Part shown: positions 35,901-49,083 of the stretch, in pieces | Layout of the letters: every line of letters begins with the position of its first letter | Numbering within the stretch: the stretch's first letter is position 1 | Position numbers and translations under genes: made by a program | Origin: Takifugu bimaculatus | Taxonomy: Eukaryota; Chordata; Actinopteri; Tetraodontiformes; Tetraodontidae | NCBI GenBank assembly: GCA_004026145.2 | Contig: CP034980.1 | Location: forward strand, 12,441,649 to 12,505,648 | Direction: 5' to 3' | Length of the DNA: 64,000 nucleotides | The notes under the pieces: generated by a model | Told to the model about the DNA's origin: nothing | Seen by the model: only the letters and a program-made list of their open reading frames with translations | The model's database searches: none

Positions 35901-38900
35901 TCTTACATGGGCCTTAGTTCCACACATGGATACGGTTTCAACCTGCGGTAAGTTCACACGTGCATGTGTGAATACTGCTGGTAATAAAGAGTGCAGCTCA
36001 GTGTCTGCGTATGCTGACCTCTTTACAAGTAGACCGTCTTATTGTTGATGTCTCCCTGAGAGGATGTGCTAGCATGAGAGCTCTAGAAGGGATTTGAACA
36101 TCGAAATGGCTAATGTACAGAGGTTCATCAACATTAGCTGCTTCTTTTCCAGGGGTCTCAAGGGACTACCGTTTACCAAATATGTGTCCAGATGGAAGAA
36201 ATCAGTGTCTGCTAGTTTTAAATGGCCTGTAAGCAGAGCTTTTTATTTTTGTACATTCCTAAAACATGTGCAGAGCAATTCTGAAGAATATTTGCTACAG
36301 TCCCTATTTGGTGCGGACACGCTGCAAGACAGAACCTGTGGTCTGGGCTTCTCCTCGCTGGGTCGTCAGCAAGCTGCTGTGGTGGAATCTGGACTGGACT
36401 CTGTGGATGACAGAGCTGGCATTGCATGGACGTGTTTAATAGCTGAGGTTTATGACAGCCAGCTTTATTGGTCTAAGTCCTTCACAATAAAAACATCGGC
36501 TCCACCAATGCTGCTGGCCTCAAGTTTTAAACACAGTTTTCAACTAAATTACACTGTTCATATATCTATCTGTCAATTATATATCCATATATGTAAGAAT
36601 CTGTGCGTATAATCTTAGGTTTGAATTGTTGGTTCACTAACAACCAAATTACAGCTCTTTCTCCTTCATTAACACGAGTAGCTAAATGACTGAGACTGTA
36701 CGAGACATTAGGTTAATTGTCGGTTAATTGCTGTGTTCTTGGCAGTGTCATCAGTGGGAAACGTGTGTAGATAAATGCAGTAAGACATATTTGTTGTGCA
36801 GCAGGTACAGAAGGTCATGTGGTGTCTCTGTTGACCTAAGACTGTTGAGCTTTTGGTAGACATGCACATTATGAGTCGCATCTTGTTGAGCTTGCTCTCT
36901 TTCCATTGGAGGTTGACGTCTCTTGCTCAGCAAACACACATATTTAGTGGAGTGTTCTGTTGTTGCCAAGACCTGGTCACGTGGATTAGAAAAAGCATTT
37001 TACACTTAGTTTGAAATTACTTTAAAACATGTAGAATTCATTCTTACAATAGTTTGTTTGTTCTACTCGTAGCATTAGTGTGTGTGTGTCTGTGCGTGTT
37101 TTAAGTGTCACTAATTCTATCTCTGTGTGTCCTTTGCTTTGCCTCCCCCAAATGGTCAAGTGGGTGACATATCAGTAGGGGGTGGATGCTGTGTGTGGGA
37201 AGAATTGCGCCCCCCCTTTAGGCCAGCCTGTCTCCCCCTCCTTAACACATTCCACAGGAGACCACCAAGACCTGCACACAGAGAGCCTGAGCTGGGAACA
37301 CACAAAGAGGGCCTGGCTGAAGCACACAGAGCACTGGGGGGATTTTGACTGACAGGGGAGAGTTTTGTGCCACAGTCAGACTGAATCTGCTGAAGAAAAG
37401 CCATGCTGGGAAGCAGCCAGAGAGCAACTGTGTGGCTGTGTGTTGTCAGTCACAAGCTCAGGGCGTCTGGACGTAGCTGGAAGCATGCATGGGCTGTGAC
37501 TCATCTGTGTTCAGCCATACAGGCGTGTATGTATATACAGCGTGCCCCTCTTAGTAATCCCTGGGAGCACTAATCCTACAGACGCCGACACAACTTTTCT
37601 TTTAGTTATGAGTGGGATGAATTAAACCATCAGACCCAACTCTTTGTTAGTCATTTACAGGTTCTTATCCGAGGCAAATTGTGGAAATCTGCTTTGAGTT
37701 TTTTTCGTTACACACCTAATTTGCACTGTGTTCTGGATTTCCCCCTGATTACTTGACTGACATCAGTTCAAATTATGCTCTCTGCTCTTTGATGATGTTC
37801 ATGCCAGAACTAAACCGCATCTCTTGTCTCACTTATCACACAGCTGGCTTTACTGCAATTATCTCTGCATTTCCTAAACACCTACAACATGTTATTCCTT
37901 TTACTCACACCACCCTTCTTTATCCAGTCCTCATCCTTATAAAGTTTGCTGTTATTTGTTCCTCTAAAGACACTTCTCCTTTGATGTGAACACTTCACTG
38001 CTAGCGTCATTTACACGACCCTGAAACACCCCAATTGTTGCCTTAAACCGACTATAGCTGGACAACCGAAGTGCATGTGAACGGGAGGAGCCTTTCTCAT
38101 CCAACCGAGATATGCAGATAATGCAATTAGAATCAACTTTCTCCAGCACGTATACGCCTTGATCGCAGTTAAACTAGACCGCATGTGTGCGTGCTGCACA
38201 AGCCCCTCGCTGGCAAATAACTAAGGAAAATATCTCTTGAAATCAACATGACCACGAGGGACGGTGCGCATGTTATATGCACAAAAAGCACCGCGTACAT
38301 TATGTACGAGACAAACAAAGCTGTACAATTATCCATCTGCCCGCTGTTGGGGGGTATTAATTCCCTGAAAGGATGCATATCGCCACCTAGTGTTAAAGAG
38401 GAGAAGACGTTTATTTTTCTTCGTGGCATGCAAACTGCGAGAAGAACGGAATATCTGAGGCTTTGCATGTAAACATACTGACTGAAGCAGCTGTGATGAG
38501 TGTTGCAACAGTCTGCTAGCCGTGGCCCCAGACTGCAGGGCGCTACTGCGACCCCCTGCCTGTCACCCTTCGGGCTAACAGAAGTCACGGCACATATTGT
38601 TCAGGTTGTGCCACCCCAGCTGCAAGAAGAACTTTCTTTGTGGACCTTCGTTTTTATTTGCTCCGAATAACGACAAGTCTCTGCGCCATTGCTTGATCCA
38701 AGATGGTGAGTCGATCTACCGCAATTAAAAATGGGCGCGGCGAGAAACACGACAGCAGAGGGGTATGTTTGACCTATTAACGAGCCACAGGCTGCACGTT
38801 GTAAACAGCCAATAAGGATTTTCACCCCCAGTTCACGTGAAGTGGTGGATGATTAGATGTTGAGTAACTCCTCAGATGGTATTCGTTTAGGCTTTGGAAA

Positions 38901-41900
38901 CGTTTAATACTTTACTTTAAAATAAGGCATTTCCTGTTTTTAAAACTTGAAATTTTATTACGTGTTCAATCCTTGTTTACAACAAACAAAAGCAGCATGC
39001 GAAGAGCACGAAAATAAGACGAGGACTATAAATGACCAGGCCGGTCGACACAGGCCATATTTTATAGTTAATGCTATTGGGAGTGAGCAATCGCACCGAT
39101 TATGAGTTACAGAATCAGAAGTGCACTTTTCCCAGTATGTTCTATACTGGTCAGTCTATAATCTTAGGGAGAGGTCAGTTGGATGTGTTTTGTATTTGGT
39201 TAATGGCGATCCAGTCATCCCTTGATGGATGGTTTTTGGAAAACACCTCCATGTCATGGCTTACTTGGTCCCAGCTAGGAGCACTTTATAAAGATAATTG
39301 TCCTGGTCCACAGGACCAATTGGGGTTTTACCCAGAAACAGTATAACAAAAGAAAAGTCAACTTTTAGACCGAAATTGTCCAAATTTTTTGAGTTGGTTC
39401 TTGCCAATATGGCTGAATGAGGGCGCCGTCCCAGAATTTATGAAAGCCGTCTGCCATTACCTGACCACATTGTCTCCAGCATTTATCCTGTCCTTGGAGA
39501 GCCTGCTGTCTTTTCAATTGAGGAGCTTTTTCTTATTATATTCCAGCAGAATTCTCGCCTGGCGCTGGAGTTGGTGGTCTTAGCTTGACCCACCCAAATC
39601 TCCAACCATCTTAGGGTGTCTTCAGGCCAGACCCCCCCCCCCCATTTCTGTTTAACCTGGAAAGCTGAGTAGTTCTTGGAGTCTTTCATAGCTCTGTGAT
39701 ATTTGCTGCCTTTACCCTTATATGCCTCAGCGAATATACTGATCCAATTGGAATCCCCGCCTGATTTCCTTGTTGAAGTAGTCTCTGACCTGGAAGTGCC
39801 TGAACATATCCTATAATATGTTGTTATACCAGTGTGTGTGTCTACTACCTAAGTTGCTATATCATTATATGCCACCCACTTCAATATTTTGCATGTTTCT
39901 CACGTTTCTGTCTGTTGGTAATGTGTTGTTTGGCTCTGTGTTGACAGCATCTATGGTAGTTTATAGGAGTTTAATGAGGCAATGATTAGATGTAACATTC
40001 GTGGTGACGTGATTTAGTATGAAGTGGCAACGGTTTTGATGTCTGTATTACATTATAATGACGCTGACTTGGATTCACAGCCTGCTAGATGCTCACGTGT
40101 TTTGTATATCCGTGATGGTGGAGACCCAGGGACTTTTCCTGGGTTTTGGGCTGAGGGCTCATTGCTGGGTGTAGACCAGATGAACTCTAATCCCTGTTAA
40201 TTACTCCCAAGACCCACTGATGAGACGGGCTCATATCCTTACTGTAGCTTTCCTTTCATGATAATAGCTTAATAGGTTCCCCGATGTGTACCTAATCTCT
40301 CTTCACTGCTTTGTTTTTATTCTAAAATAAATCATTTTGCATTACATCAAGTGCTCTTTTATTTTTTTGCTTATTAGCATTTCAAAGACTGTGTTCTCGG
40401 CTAAGCAATAGGCAGATTGTTGGACTGTTCACACGGCCCCATGAGTTTAGCTGTCTCGTGTTATGAACAAATAAATACATCCTTTCAAATGTAATGTGGC
40501 ACAGTGCGGGTCAAAGACTACAAATCATGTGGGCAGGGTGTTTTTAAGGTGTGGTTTACTGGCAGCACGAACATGCACATCATTGTAGAGCATGAATATT
40601 TATTGCCTGGTATATATCTTATCATCATGGGCCTTACTGAGCCACCCAGACTGCCGTCCTTTAAACTATTGTACTCTTTAGACGTTTAGTCTTTCCAGCC
40701 CCCTCTGACCGTCACTGGTGAGTGGCTGTCTTCCGCCCCAGTCGGTGTTCAGTATCTTAAGAGCTGACAGGTATATCAGAATCTTTGTTGGCTTTTTGTA
40801 GCTTGGAGCGTCCAGAAACCTGATCTTGTACCTGACCTCATTTCGCCTTCGGGCCTTCGCTGGGCCCCGTCCTGCCTCAACATCTGGTGGTGTTCAGCTG
40901 CTTTTGGATGTCTGTTATAAACATTGTCAAAGCGCCCTCTGTCCTTAGGAGGGGTTTACTGGCAGCAGTGAAAGGTATTCGGTCTAAAAGGCTTTAATGT
41001 GTTTCAACAAAATGGAATTTTTTGGATTTTTTAAGTAGACTGAAAGCGAGGCTTTGTGGAATATTATGTAAAACACGCAAACAGATGCGTATTAGCTAGC
41101 CAAAGTGTAGGCCTTTAAAGTTTTTGTAAAAATACTTTTAATACACACCAATGTAACAATTTTTTAGTGTTCTGAAAATGTTCTAGTACAATAAATGTGT
41201 TAAATAAAACAAAAACACTGTTAATATTCTAGCAATGTAGTTCCCGAGTGTGTGGAGGTCTGGGGTGGTGTGTGACGACAATCCTAATGTAGTCCTGTTT
41301 CCCGTCTTAATGGGGGCTCAGCGCACAAGTGTTTCGCACACACATCCCATGATGAAGTGCTTGGCTTGATCCAAAGGAGTGTTTTTCACCTCTGTTTAAG
41401 TCTTTTTATTTGCGTGCCATGAGTCAGTGGAAAGGCAGCGGAGCTGCAGAGGGACAGCGAGGAAGGTCTTTTGTGTACACACACACACACACACGTTCTC
41501 ACACATGTCCACACACCTTGTGATAATCACACTTTGCTGTAACATGTCCTTTCCGTCTGTCTGCACAACCTCTGCCTGTCTATGCAGCTCTCAAACACAA
41601 CACAGTCCTGTTTCAGTTGCAATTCCACGCTCGCTCACACGAACATGCACACATGGCCCAGACTGAAGTGCCAAGGTGGAATTTATAGTTAAAGCACCAG
41701 ATCAAATGTTGCACCGCTCATAACTTTAAAGAAACATGTGGAAAGGGTAAAAGATCATGACAGTTAATTTGAATTATTCCCTCTACCACTACATGATAGA
41801 AAATACTGTTCATTCCCAGCTGAGTGGCGGCAGAAGGGAAAGATTTTTAGAAAATGTGTTTACTTGTATTTAGCTCTGCATGAATATTTAACAAGCTGCT

Positions 41901-44900
41901 ATAGTGTCATGTTCAGTCTCTTAGCAAATGTCAGCACTTACAGAGGTGTGAATGGCGTTCAGGAAGCGTGAAGACTAGAAAGGAAGTGGTATTCTTGTAA
42001 AATGCATACTTGCCATTTAGCCTGGAAAGATTATCTGGTATCTTATGAATATGCCCTCCGTGAGGATAGAATTATAGAATTATTTTTCTTCTTTAATTGA
42101 ACAAAACCAGAATAAACCCAGAATTCTTGTCAGCACTGTAGCTAAATTTACCAAGAATCAGTGTTTTAGATCCACGTATCCCTTCTTCCCTTAGTGGTGA
42201 AGACTTCATGAGCTTACTGATCGTTATACTATCAGTCGGTTCCTCACCGATAGTTATAAATATTAGAGGAAAAGCCAATCAGGCCATCCCAACACACTTA
42301 GTGAAAGGTGGCAGTTCTATCCTGGACCAGGTGCTTGTACCCCGGTCCTACAAGGTGGCAGTGATTAAGCTGTTGCTTAAAAAGCCATCACTGGATCCTG
42401 ATGTCTTAGCAAACTATAGGCCAATATCCAACCTTCCTTTTATCTCTAAAGTTCTTGAGAAGGTGGTGGTGACTCAGTTACTGGAGCACCTGCAGAGGAA
42501 CAGCCTGTTTGAGATGTTTCAGTCAGGCTTTAGAGCTCATCACAGTACAGAAACAGCACTTCTTAAAGTTACTAATGATCTTCTCATAGCTTCAGATCAT
42601 GGACTGGTCTCTATGCTGGTTCTTCTGGACCTCAGTGCTGCTTTTGATACAGTTGATCACAGCATCCTGTTACAGAGACTGGAACATGTGATTGGGATTA
42701 AAGGGACAGCACTAGACTGGTTTAGATCATATTTATCTGATAGATACCAGTTTGCTCATGTCCATGGTGTTCCCTCCTCATACAGTAGGGTTAGCCACGG
42801 AGTTCCTCAAGGTTCCGTACTTGGACCAATCCTCTTCACCTTGTACATGCTTCCCTTCGGGAACATTATTCGGCAGCATGGGATAAATTTTCATTGTTAT
42901 GCTGATGACACTCAGCTTTATTTATCCATGAAACCAGAGGAGACAGAGAAGTTAGTGAAGCTCCAGACCTGTCTTAAAGACATAAAGTCCTGGATGTCTT
43001 CAAATTTCCTCCTCCTTAACCCAGGAAAAACTGAGGTCATGGTGTTTGGTCCTGAACCTCTCAGGGATAGATTAGATCACATGATCACTCTAGATGGTAT
43101 CTCATTAACATCTAGTCTCTCTGTGAGGAATCTTGGAGTAACATTTGATCAAAATCTGTCCTTCAACTCACACATTAAAACACTCTCTAGAAGTGCCTTT
43201 TTCCACTTGAGAAACATTGCAAAGATTAGGAATTTATTGAGCCAGCATGATGCTAAAAAGGAGCGCTCTCCTCTCCCCTCCATGAGCCTGGTCCTGCTCA
43301 AGGTTTCTTCCTGTTAAAGGGGAGTTTTTCCTTGCCACTGTTGCTTGTTTGTTTTTCAAGCTTTTGTTATCTCACGATTAACGGAATCAAAGCTAATCAA
43401 AGTGTTTCACCTCTTGTCTGCATTCCTAATGCCCTTGTATGTGCGTAGATCAATTATGCTGCAATGTTTTTGTCAGCTTATTGCAGGCAAAGAAATCTTT
43501 CTGAGACAGTGAAGGTGCTTGTTAAAGGAAAACCCCCAGCTTTAAGGCTAAAGTGTTGCAGCTTCTCACCCTGTTAACAAGGGACACCAAGGTGTGGATG
43601 TTACACAGGCATTTGCACAGTCAAAAACAAGGATGTTGAGTCCTCCAGACTTTGAATGCCAGTGGTTTCATTATCCTTTGCAGCAGCTGAATTTCTCAGA
43701 ACCATCCCATTGTTTGGAATTTGGTTTCTGACTTGAATGCATTTGGGAAGGGCAGGAGTGAGCCGAAACCCTGACAAAGCAGTGACCTGGGAAGTGGTGA
43801 AGGCAGGGAGCTTTTGTGTGGGGGGACAAAGCCGGAGAGTATACAGAGGGAACCAGACGGAATGAGAGACTAGTGCAGTATTTTTGGATAAATGTTCATG
43901 GATGACAGCATTTAGGAATGTGCAAATGGAGGGTGTTCATTTGCCAAAAACTCAGAATCCATTCCTGATTACTCAACTCATCAGACTGCGCAGACTTTCT
44001 AATTTATTTGTGTAATTGCTTTGGAAAGAGTAGCCTATATTCAGGATTTGAAGTGACAGACAACACAGACATTAGCTTTAACTCGAGAATAAGTACAATC
44101 CACAGCCATCTTTGGAGACAGTCTTTTCAGGACAGAAGCCACACATTGAAATTATAATACAAAACCAGCAATAGCGCTGTCTTGTGTCCATGAAAGTGAC
44201 TTGGACTGGTTTGTGCCAATGAAACCTGGCAGGGATTGTAATAAGTCGCTGCTGTGACTCAGGTTTAGTGACTCGGCAGCAGAGATGCCATTCTTTCTCA
44301 CCACAGTCATCAGTCTCATAGATCATTGCAGACTGAAATGCATTGTTCAAGCACCGATGGAGAAGGACAAAAGCACACGGCTCCAAAATATGGCCAATAA
44401 CGTCAGAGGAGCTCCAAATGCAGCATGTCTGAATGATGAGTCTAGAGGAGCCTCTGCAGACATATATTTATCTTTATTGCAGATGTTCAGGTTGCAGTCT
44501 CAGCCAGTGCCTCTTAAAGAATTTACTGCTTAATGTTGGATGTTTAGGGGCCTCGCCCATTCTGGTAACATCCTTTATAGGCGAGACGCAAGAGCGGTGT
44601 CATTTCTTCAGTCTGAGGCTTCAGTGAGAGCTTAAAAATGATTTACCTCCTTGCTGTTGACTGGGTTTGTGCAGAGGTCCACATGCCTGTAAGCAGATGT
44701 GCATGGACAACGGAGGTTTCAGGAATGTTATGGCCATCATTAGCGCTTTAAATGTCAAGGTTCATTTCCGGGTTTTGCTCCTAAGATGATCAAGATTTTC
44801 GTGTATTTTGGCAGTCAGAACTTTGATTGCTGCTGTTTTGTTGTCTGTCTTTGCTCCTCGTTTTTAACTAAACTGTTGTTGAGCTCATATGAGCCATGTT

Positions 44901-47900
44901 GCCAGAAAAGAAGTGGCTTTGCCATCAGAATCTCTTGAATCACATGTCTAGAATCCTTCCTGCCTCTCTGCACTATTGTGATCTCTGCAATCAGGGAATT
45001 GCAGAATTGGCCAGTTAATTAACCGAATCTGATTTTAGCGCAGAATATTGCGAAATTTGACATAATTTGACTGGAGTGCTGTTTTCTTGTGTAAGAGGAG
45101 GGACGCAAGTGTGTGGTGGTTGTCTCCGTGGACATGCCCCCCCTCCCCCCCTCCAACCATTGTCGGCGTGGCAAAGCGGTTGCACATGGCTCCCTCTTCC
45201 TTGTTGGCGAAAAAACTCAGACTTTAAAACATTTGATTTTTTTATTGCCCGCAAGCAATAATGTTTTTGTTGGCACTTGAAGTCTTGTCGTGCAAAATTT
45301 CATTATGAAGGGATTGAAAAGTGTGTGTGTCAACTCAATAAATTTAAGGTCATTTCTGTGTTATTTGTGCACATTTTAGTCATTTTCATTTAAAACACAA
45401 TCTTTTGGTCATAAAATACAATAAACGGTACAAAAAACAGCTAAAAAGAAAACAGAAAAAGCAAAATTTGGGAGAAATGAAAAGCTTTCTCTGAAGGCCA
45501 GCAGGTTCAGAGTTCATTCCTGGGTGATCAGCTTTTTATTCCTTCACCAAAACATTTTATATTTGAGCTACTAATTCCAGAAGAATTTGGCCCTTGTGAA
45601 AACTGTTTATATAGCGTTGGAATGTTCTCATGAGGATGAGTGTGCTGCTAAGACCTGGAGGCCTGAATTATCAGGCCATTTTTGTCTTCTAAAGACACAT
45701 TTTACAGCTTTTCAATGTGTTTCCAAAGCCTCTAATGGAAAGTCTCTCAGCTTGCAGACTAGTTTCTGTTTTCTCTATTAAAAAATTGAACATCTTTTTG
45801 TGTGAAATTTTTATTTCAGTTAACAGGAAAAAACAGGGTTTTTTGACCGTAGTATTCTGTTGCTGAAAGGAATCGAAAATATCAGATATTCACATTTTGA
45901 CTGTGAAATATGCAGTTGTTGATCTAATCACTCCATCACTTGTGGTTTCTCTGGGTCAAAAGTGTCTTCAGTTTCTACAGAAAGTTGCTCTTCAGTATTT
46001 TTCCATATCAGCCCTGTTATGCGGATGATCATTCAGATGATCTGCATGCCGCTGAGATTGAATTAGGTCTTCTGACTGTGAGTGCTGTACAGTCAAAGCA
46101 TTGATCTCAAATGCATGGAGGCCTGGTTCACTTGCAGATCACCAGACTCAAATTAGCGACAGACGTTGGGGAAAGGTTTGTGGTGGCAGTAACCCGTGAC
46201 CTCCTGTCTGTCTCCTTTCTGCAGTCCTAGTGAGCTGCTTTAAAAAGCAGACCTCCACATTTTGCTTTTGCTTGTGCTGGAGTGGCCAAAATATACATTC
46301 ATCTGAAGCGTGCCAACAAAATGCGGCGCTCTTTTTATTGAATTAATTTACACATTGAAATGTGATTTCTATCTGCTGCCATCTAAATTTGTAGCTCGAG
46401 GAGGATAACGTCTGCCTCAGACTATTGTTCTTTGTAGCCTTGAGAGGATTTTGTCATTAGCAGCACTTTATGACTTCATATTGAAGTACAAGCATGTCGG
46501 AGTACGGGAGCTTTGACAGAGGACTGGCTGTTAACCTTTGACCTAGGTTTGGCCTGGAGGATGGTGGTGGAGGCAGAGGTAGGATCTTGGGTCTGTCAGG
46601 TTCTGTTCCTGGGCAAATGATGACAGGAAAGATAGGGCAGTGAGCTGTCTAATCTGGTTTTTGTTTATGGGGTGTTTCCACATCCCCCACCATGCTTCCT
46701 CCAATAGCTGTTGTAGAAGCGGGACAGTGTCAATGGGAAGTGACTTATTTTATGAGCCATTTAAGGAGGATGGTAGTCTCCTCACAATAGAAGAGTGCAG
46801 GAAGAGTGAAGAGCTGGTGAATACCATAAAATACAGCCACATGTTGTTTACAAGATCTGCCTCTTTTTTTTGGTCACCATGACGTGGAATCTCCAGTCTG
46901 GCTACAAGTACCTGGAAGGCTGGAGGAAAGATGGGAGCACCTAAAAACATCAGACACTTCCCCCAAAACGCGGAACACGACGCACATCACACAGTGACCA
47001 GCACCATATCAAACAGCTGAAACTCTTTCTCGCAGTCGTTTGAGAAGATGTTCTCACAAGATCTGAGATGTTGGTAGAGTTGGACCGTTGAGCTAACAGT
47101 GTGTCATTTGTACATACATTCCAGCGAGTATGGACCGACTCATATTTGTGTGTTTTGGTAACTAGGGCCATTTTCCACCCCTTTGATTGGACGCCTGTGC
47201 TGTGTGCAAGTAAGGGGCCCTCTTGGAGGAAAAAGTAAATGACTGTGTCCAATAAGTTCTGTGAGTGTGTCCCTGTGCCTCCTATCATGCTGGTACAAAG
47301 AGCCATGTGTTGAGCAGTGATGTGATGTGTGAATATATTTATCTAGTGCTCGCCAACTTTTCCTGCGTATGTGTAGATGCCTCTTTTTTTGGTGGGGGTG
47401 TTGAGGGGAGAGTATGAACTTTGAGATTGGACTTTTGTGAGAAAAGAAGTTGACGGAGACTTTTTGGACCAGGTTCCCATCCGCAGGGGCCCGGTTTTCC
47501 CAGGGGTATTACCCCCATTTGGTGCCCGATGTCAATGATTGTGTTGCCGTGAGACACTTTTGACTTGAATTCGTCTCACATTTTAGTTACTATTTCAAAC
47601 ATTCTGCTTTCTTTTGTCCCCGTGCAATGAAAGGATCACAGTGTTCTCCCAAATTCCAGCAGCTGCATTTTACAGAAAAACAGTGGTGACGCTTCAACCA
47701 CACATTAATTCTTTCCTGACCTTTTTACAACTGCGTGTAAAATGCTGGCTGTTGGATCATAAGGTTTTGATTATGATTGATCAGTTTACTGAAAAAGTTG
47801 TGTGAAGGCTACAAGACAATTAAACCCCTTCAGTAAAGACATTTCAGAAGACTTCACTAAGCTGATCATGACATTTATTTATGTATATTAAAAACAGCTT

Positions 47901-49043
47901 TTTGCTCTTGTCCACAAGTGTCCCCATGCTGTTTTTAAAAGGGAGATAATTGCCCATTGAAAACTGTGTCACGTGACGGCTAGATGCCTGAGGTCACATG
48001 GAGATCATATATATATCTATTTTTGGAAAGGTGCTATGAGTTACAGTAGACAGAAGCTTTATTTTTAATCCTTTCCCAATGCATAGCCAAAATGAGCAGA
48101 AAATGCCCTTCGGTGGTTTTCAAATCACACAACACACCATTAGCCATCAATCAGGACACAGAAGTGCCGGGAACAGATGAAAAACTCCAGTGTGTTCCGT
48201 TTAATCCCCTTTACTGTGGTTAAACTGGTAATGAGATGCATTTGATTTGAGGCGTTGCTCTAAATTTCAAGTGTCTGATTCCCTAAAACATAAATTGTGC
48301 TACAGGCTGATTTTGACTGAAGGTATTTTTCATATTTGTCCTGAGTTTCTCAGCACTAACCAGCATCGCTGTCTCCTTTCCTGCAGGAGCGCCGTTGAAA
48401 GTGTGTCCACAGGGTTTCTCCTGCTGCACAGTGGAGATGGAGGAGAAGCTGAGCCAGCAGAGCCACACAGAGATCAAAGCTCCTGTCTCCGTGCTTAGCA
48501 CCAACCTGCAGTCCACCTTCAGACAGAGATACGACCACTTTGACAGTAAGCGCACGCACTCGGCACCAGCACTGCATTACACCGCGCTGATTCCAAGTGG
48601 CTCTGGTAGCACATGCATGTGTTACATGATTTGTGATGGACTTTCCCACCTGCCGTTTCCCAGAGCGGAGACACTCTGTCTGTGTCTGTTGGCCTGTCCA
48701 CCTGTCTCTCACTGTCTCAGCTCCAGGCCTCGTCATTCCCCTGCGCACAGCTTGGTCGTCCACCAGCCGTTTCCCTCCCCTCTAGAGACACGTACGCTTG
48801 TGAACAGACCACACACGTCTTCAGATTTAGTCTTCGCTCCACTTCCTGTTCCTCTGTGTGTGAGCAACTCATAAATATTGAGATCGGATTTCCCTGGGAG
48901 CACATGGGAACACACAGCCGTGCTGAGTCACCAAAAAAGTGGGACAGCTCTGAATACCCCCAGCCACCCAACGGTGTCACCACTGCCTCTTTGGCGGGGA
49001 GACGCTTGACAAGATAAGACGGACAGCAGTTAACTCCAACACG

Positions 49044-49083
<40 letters not shown>

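Larger units (their letters stand above)
42095..43345 (+). mobile_element. truncated L2-like non-LTR retrotransposon with internal deletion
   Basis: A fragment of a fish L2-like (Rex1/Maui-type) LINE in gpc4 intron 1, same strand as the gene. The pre-RT linker appears from about 42095 (LIEQNQNKPRILVSTVAKFT, then DPRIPSSLSGEDFMSLL after a frameshift). The RT follows as an open frame to 43317. It starts at about 42240 with degenerate sequence and carries ANYRPISNLPF, LLDLSAAFDTVDHSILL, HGVPQGSVLGPILF, the catalytic YADD (42898-42909) and FFHLRNIAKIRNLLSQHDAK. Immediately after this the sequence jumps to 3'-tail sequence (GGTTTCTTCCTGTTAAAGG, 43302-43320), so the last part of RT/thumb is deleted. 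The endonuclease domain is missing. Exact clade was not determined. Confidence 0.85.
32995..48386. other. gpc4: gpc4 intron 1, about 15.4 kb
   Basis: By far the largest intron of the gene. It contains the Tx1/L1-like relic (minus, about 39060-39815), the L2-like relic (plus, about 42095-43345), C and G homopolymers at 33933-33946 and 34540-34554, and a short CA run. The rest shows no recognised exon. A long first intron is usual for glypicans and could hold enhancers, but none can be identified by eye. Confidence 0.7.

Noticed and set aside
36094..36612. 172-codon plus-strand open frame in gpc4 intron 1
   Set aside because: No recognisable domain, no splice or promoter context, and a length expected by chance in 64 kb.
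45067..45261. Cys/Trp-containing small open frame resembling a zinc-binding peptide
   Set aside because: Cysteine spacing fits no zinc-finger class; most likely chance.
46950..47306. 118-codon minus-strand open frame
   Set aside because: Considered as a transposon or processed-gene relic, but no family motif could be named and there is no tail or target-site duplication.
48395..48874. 159-codon open frame
   Set aside because: Its first part is gpc4 exon 2; the rest is read-through into intron 2 past a good GTAAGC donor.
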